64,000 bases of DNA from CAVVDY01 sp963819645. GTDB lineage: Bacteria; Acidobacteriota; Terriglobia; Terriglobales; Acidobacteriaceae. The DNA lies in NCBI GenBank assembly GCA_963819645.1, contig CAWFWZ010000001.1, forward strand, positions 1,054,001 through 1,118,000, in the 5' to 3' direction. Numbering within the stretch: the stretch's first letter is position 1; each line of letters starts with the position of its first letter. Under the pieces are notes generated by a model. That model had not been told where the DNA came from. It saw only the letters and a list, made by a program, of their open reading frames with translations, and did not search any database. Both the position numbers and the translations under genes were made by a program. This document shows, in pieces, positions 62,287 through 64,000 of the stretch.

Positions 62287-62379
62287 GGAGAGGTGGCCGA
62301 GTGGCTGAAGGCGGCGGTTTGCTAAACCGTTATACGGTCAAAAGCTGTATCGGGGGTTCGAATCCCCCCCTCTCCGCCA
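62287..62379 (+). tRNA. tRNA-Ser (anticodon GCT)
   Basis: Starts GGAGAGG and ends CCTCTCC-G-CCA, a perfect 7-bp acceptor stem with encoded CCA. The anticodon loop TTTGCTAAA carries GCT, the long variable arm (TACGGTCAAAAGCTGTA) is typical of class II serine tRNA, and the T-arm is GGGGG-TTCGAAT-CCCCC. It reads serine AGC/AGU codons. Confidence 0.96.
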
Positions 62380-62408
62380 GTACTTTCTAAGTTGTTGAAA
62401 ATAAAAAT

Positions 62409-62463
62409 AAAAGTACTCACAGACAATTTGTTAGCCATCGTGTTAGCCTTTTTGAGTACTTTT
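62409..62463. repeat. Inverted and direct repeats between tRNA-Ser and integrase gene
   Basis: AAAAGTACTCA (62409-62419) is perfectly inverted as TGAGTACTTTT (62453-62463). Between them TGTTAGCC occurs twice, 12 bases apart (62429, 62441). The AT-rich stretch may be an integrase arm-site or regulatory region of the integrase gene. Confidence 0.55.
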
Positions 62464-62474
62464 GGGCGTCACGC

Positions 62475-63695
62475 ATGGCTAAGACTGAGAAGGCTGTCCG
62501 GCTGATGAAGTCAGTGAAAGTCAACGGCAAATGGCGTTGGTGCCGCTTGGCCGTGGACAGCAAAGGCCGTCTCAGGCCGGACGTCGTAATCATTGATGGA
62601 GCCGAACGGAGCCATAAAAACGGCCGTTTCGGCGTTTTCTGGAAAGAGGCGGGCCGCAATTGCTCCGAGCCCGTCGGCAACGACTTTGCTGAAGCTCGTG
62701 CAGCGCTTCGCCGCCGTCAGACCCGCCTGAACGCCCAACTCGCTGGTGTTCACATCCCCGAGATACGCAAAGACAGCAGCCGCTTGAAGCTGGAAGATGC
62801 CATCACGGACTTCCTGCTCGAAGTCAAAGCCCACAAAGCCGCCAAGACCTACGCTGCATACCGCTCAATGCTGGAAGACTTCTCCACCTCTTGTTCGAAG
62901 ACCTACTTAGATGAACTGGAGCGTAAAGATCTGATGAGCTTCACCGCCGACCTGAAGGCGGCTGGCCTCCGTGATCGTACCGTGTACAACAAGTTCGAGC
63001 TTTTGATGACGTTCCTGAAGGCCAACAAAGTTCCTCGCCTCGTAACCGCCAAAGACTGGCCGCGGTACACGGAGCAGGAGGTCGAGATTTACGAAGCTGA
63101 GGAACTTGCGAAGTTCTTCAAGCATTGCAATCAGGAGCAGAAGGTATTGTTCCGGTTCTTCTTGGGATCGGCTGGGCGGGAGCAAGAAGTGGCATTCACG
63201 GCGTGGCCTAACCTCGATCTCAAGAACGGGTTGTGGCACATGCGCGGGAAGCCAGAGCTTGGGTTCAAACCAAAAGATTACGAAGAGCGGACGGTACCGC
63301 TGCCTGACTGGCTCGTCGAAGATCTAAAGATCTGGCGCAAGAGACATGGCCGCAGCTATCTCGTATTTCCGCAAAGCGACGGAGACCCAGAAGGGCACAT
63401 GCTGCGCACTCTGAAACAGGTAGCGTTGAAGGCGAAGCTGAATTGCGGGCACTGCACAAACGGCCAGGGACTGTCCTGCAAGCAATACCCGGTGTGTTCC
63501 CGCTGGTATCTGCACAAATTCCGCGCCACCGCCGCCACCACTTGGTTGCAGAACGACATTGATATTAGAACGGTCCAGACGTGGCTTGGTCACTCGGACA
63601 TGGAGTCAACGTTGCGTTATCTGAAAGCAGCCTCTGCGCGTAAGCCGATCGTTAGGGAAAAGGTGAATGCTGCTTTTGCGGGAATGATGAAGTAG
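62475..63695 (+). CDS. Tyrosine recombinase/integrase with inserted Cys cluster
   Basis: A 406-residue site-specific recombinase. An N-terminal SAM-like core-binding domain (LEDAITDFLLEVKAHKAAKTYAAYRSM) is followed by the catalytic domain with Arg (GSAGREQEV), H-x2-R (LHKFRAT), LGHSD and the nucleophile Tyr (TLRYLKA). Just before the H-x2-R box sits C-x2-C-x7-C-x5-C, a possible zinc-binding insertion. Its place right after a tRNA-Ser gene is the classic setting of an integrated element. Confidence 0.9.
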   Translation: MAKTEKAVRLMKSVKVNGKWRWCRLAVDSKGRLRPDVVIIDGAERSHKNGRFGVFWKEAGRNCSEPVGNDFAEARAALRRRQTRLNAQLAGVHIPEIRKDSSRLKLEDAITDFLLEVKAHKAAKTYAAYRSMLEDFSTSCSKTYLDELERKDLMSFTADLKAAGLRDRTVYNKFELLMTFLKANKVPRLVTAKDWPRYTEQEVEIYEAEELAKFFKHCNQEQKVLFRFFLGSAGREQEVAFTAWPNLDLKNGLWHMRGKPELGFKPKDYEERTVPLPDWLVEDLKIWRKRHGRSYLVFPQSDGDPEGHMLRTLKQVALKAKLNCGHCTNGQGLSCKQYPVCSRWYLHKFRATAATTWLQNDIDIRTVQTWLGHSDMESTLRYLKAASARKPIVREKVNAAFAGMMK

Positions 63696-63826
63696 GTATG
63701 CCGATCCGACCTAACTGCTGTTGGCCGATCATTCGCTCGGAGCTCAGGCAGCCACTTCAGAGGTCGCGCGTTATACGGCAGGAGATCTCAAAGGCTGGCC
63801 CCTTGCCCCACCCCCCATCCCCGCGA

Positions 63827-64000
63827 TCAATCGCCCCAATCCTCTTCGGTGTCGCTGCCGTACAGGCACTTCGAGCAGCGGTAGTGCGAGTCGCTGTCAA
63901 GCACGACGTTCCTGGGCAAGCCAAGCGCCTTCGTGATCTCGGCGACAACACTCTTGCGTTCGAGGATGCATTTGTCAGCCAGAAGCACAAATTGGCTGGT
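63827..64000 (-). CDS. Partial protein with Cys-x2-Cys motif (N-terminal part outside window)
   Basis: The minus-strand frame is open to the window edge and ends in a TGA at 63827. The visible 57 residues include VVAEITKALGLPRNVVLDSD and then RCSKC, which looks like half of a zinc ribbon. I do not recognise the family. It probably belongs to the element next to the integrase. Confidence 0.5.
   Translation of the reverse strand, partial: TSQFVLLADKCILERKSVVAEITKALGLPRNVVLDSDSHYRCSKCLYGSDTEEDWGD

Overview
The window looks like chromosome from an acidobacterium (Acidobacteriota, class Terriglobia, Koribacter-like). This is inferred from about 60% G+C, the hemX-hemA-hemC-hemD cluster, a BamA/SurA-like/TamB cluster, a Ser/Thr kinase fused to TPR repeats, FtsX-type ABC exporters, and intergenic regions full of hairpin repeats. 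It is almost certainly metagenome-derived: about 20 conserved genes, several of them essential, are broken by frameshifts. At nearly every break I resolved, two neighbouring bases can be read as alternative alleles of one third-codon position, so the assembly seems to have kept both alleles of a strain mixture. Broken genes are therefore annotated as single full-length CDSs, with lengths given after correction.

Layout. 0-4 kb: copper/SCO lipoprotein (cut by the left edge), flavin-type stress protein, lipoprotein, conserved protein, PIN toxin module. 4.3-8.8 kb: exporter made of a membrane-fusion protein, an ABC ATPase and two FtsX permeases. 9-13.4 kb: MFS transporter and an S9 peptidase preceded by a repeat array. 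13.4-14.4 kb: IS481-type element. 14.5-19.8 kb: FMN reductase, the haem genes hemX-A-C-D and pcm. 20-27.7 kb: outer-membrane biogenesis genes tamB, a SurA-like chaperone and bamA. 27.9-31 kb: ThiF/MoeB-like enzyme, VapBC pair, MFS transporter. 31.1-35.9 kb (minus strand): SET protein, dnaX, ybaB, recR and a TIR-TPR protein in a row. 36-38.5 kb: monooxygenase-like protein, purC, cvpA, Fis-like regulator. 38.7-43.1 kb: kinase-TPR and a TPR-like secreted protein. 43.5-45.3 kb: DinB, greA, CDP-alcohol phosphatidyltransferase. 45.5-47.2 kb: ECF sigma, anti-sigma and zinc-ribbon genes with overlapping ends. 47.7-50.8 kb: lpdA, DUF2071 and a methyltransferase. 51-60.9 kb: MdtABC-type RND pump divergent from a CpxR/CpxA-like two-component system, with tandem GTGAA/GTAAA repeats between them. 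61-64 kb: accD, a duplicated tRNA-Ser region, a tyrosine recombinase and the start of a probable island.

Three repeat families recur between genes: hairpins with a TTCA-type loop and covarying stems, a CCCATCC...GGGTGGG hairpin with a conserved G-T pair, and the CCACAGAGGCACAGAG repeat. No CRISPR array or rRNA gene is visible.
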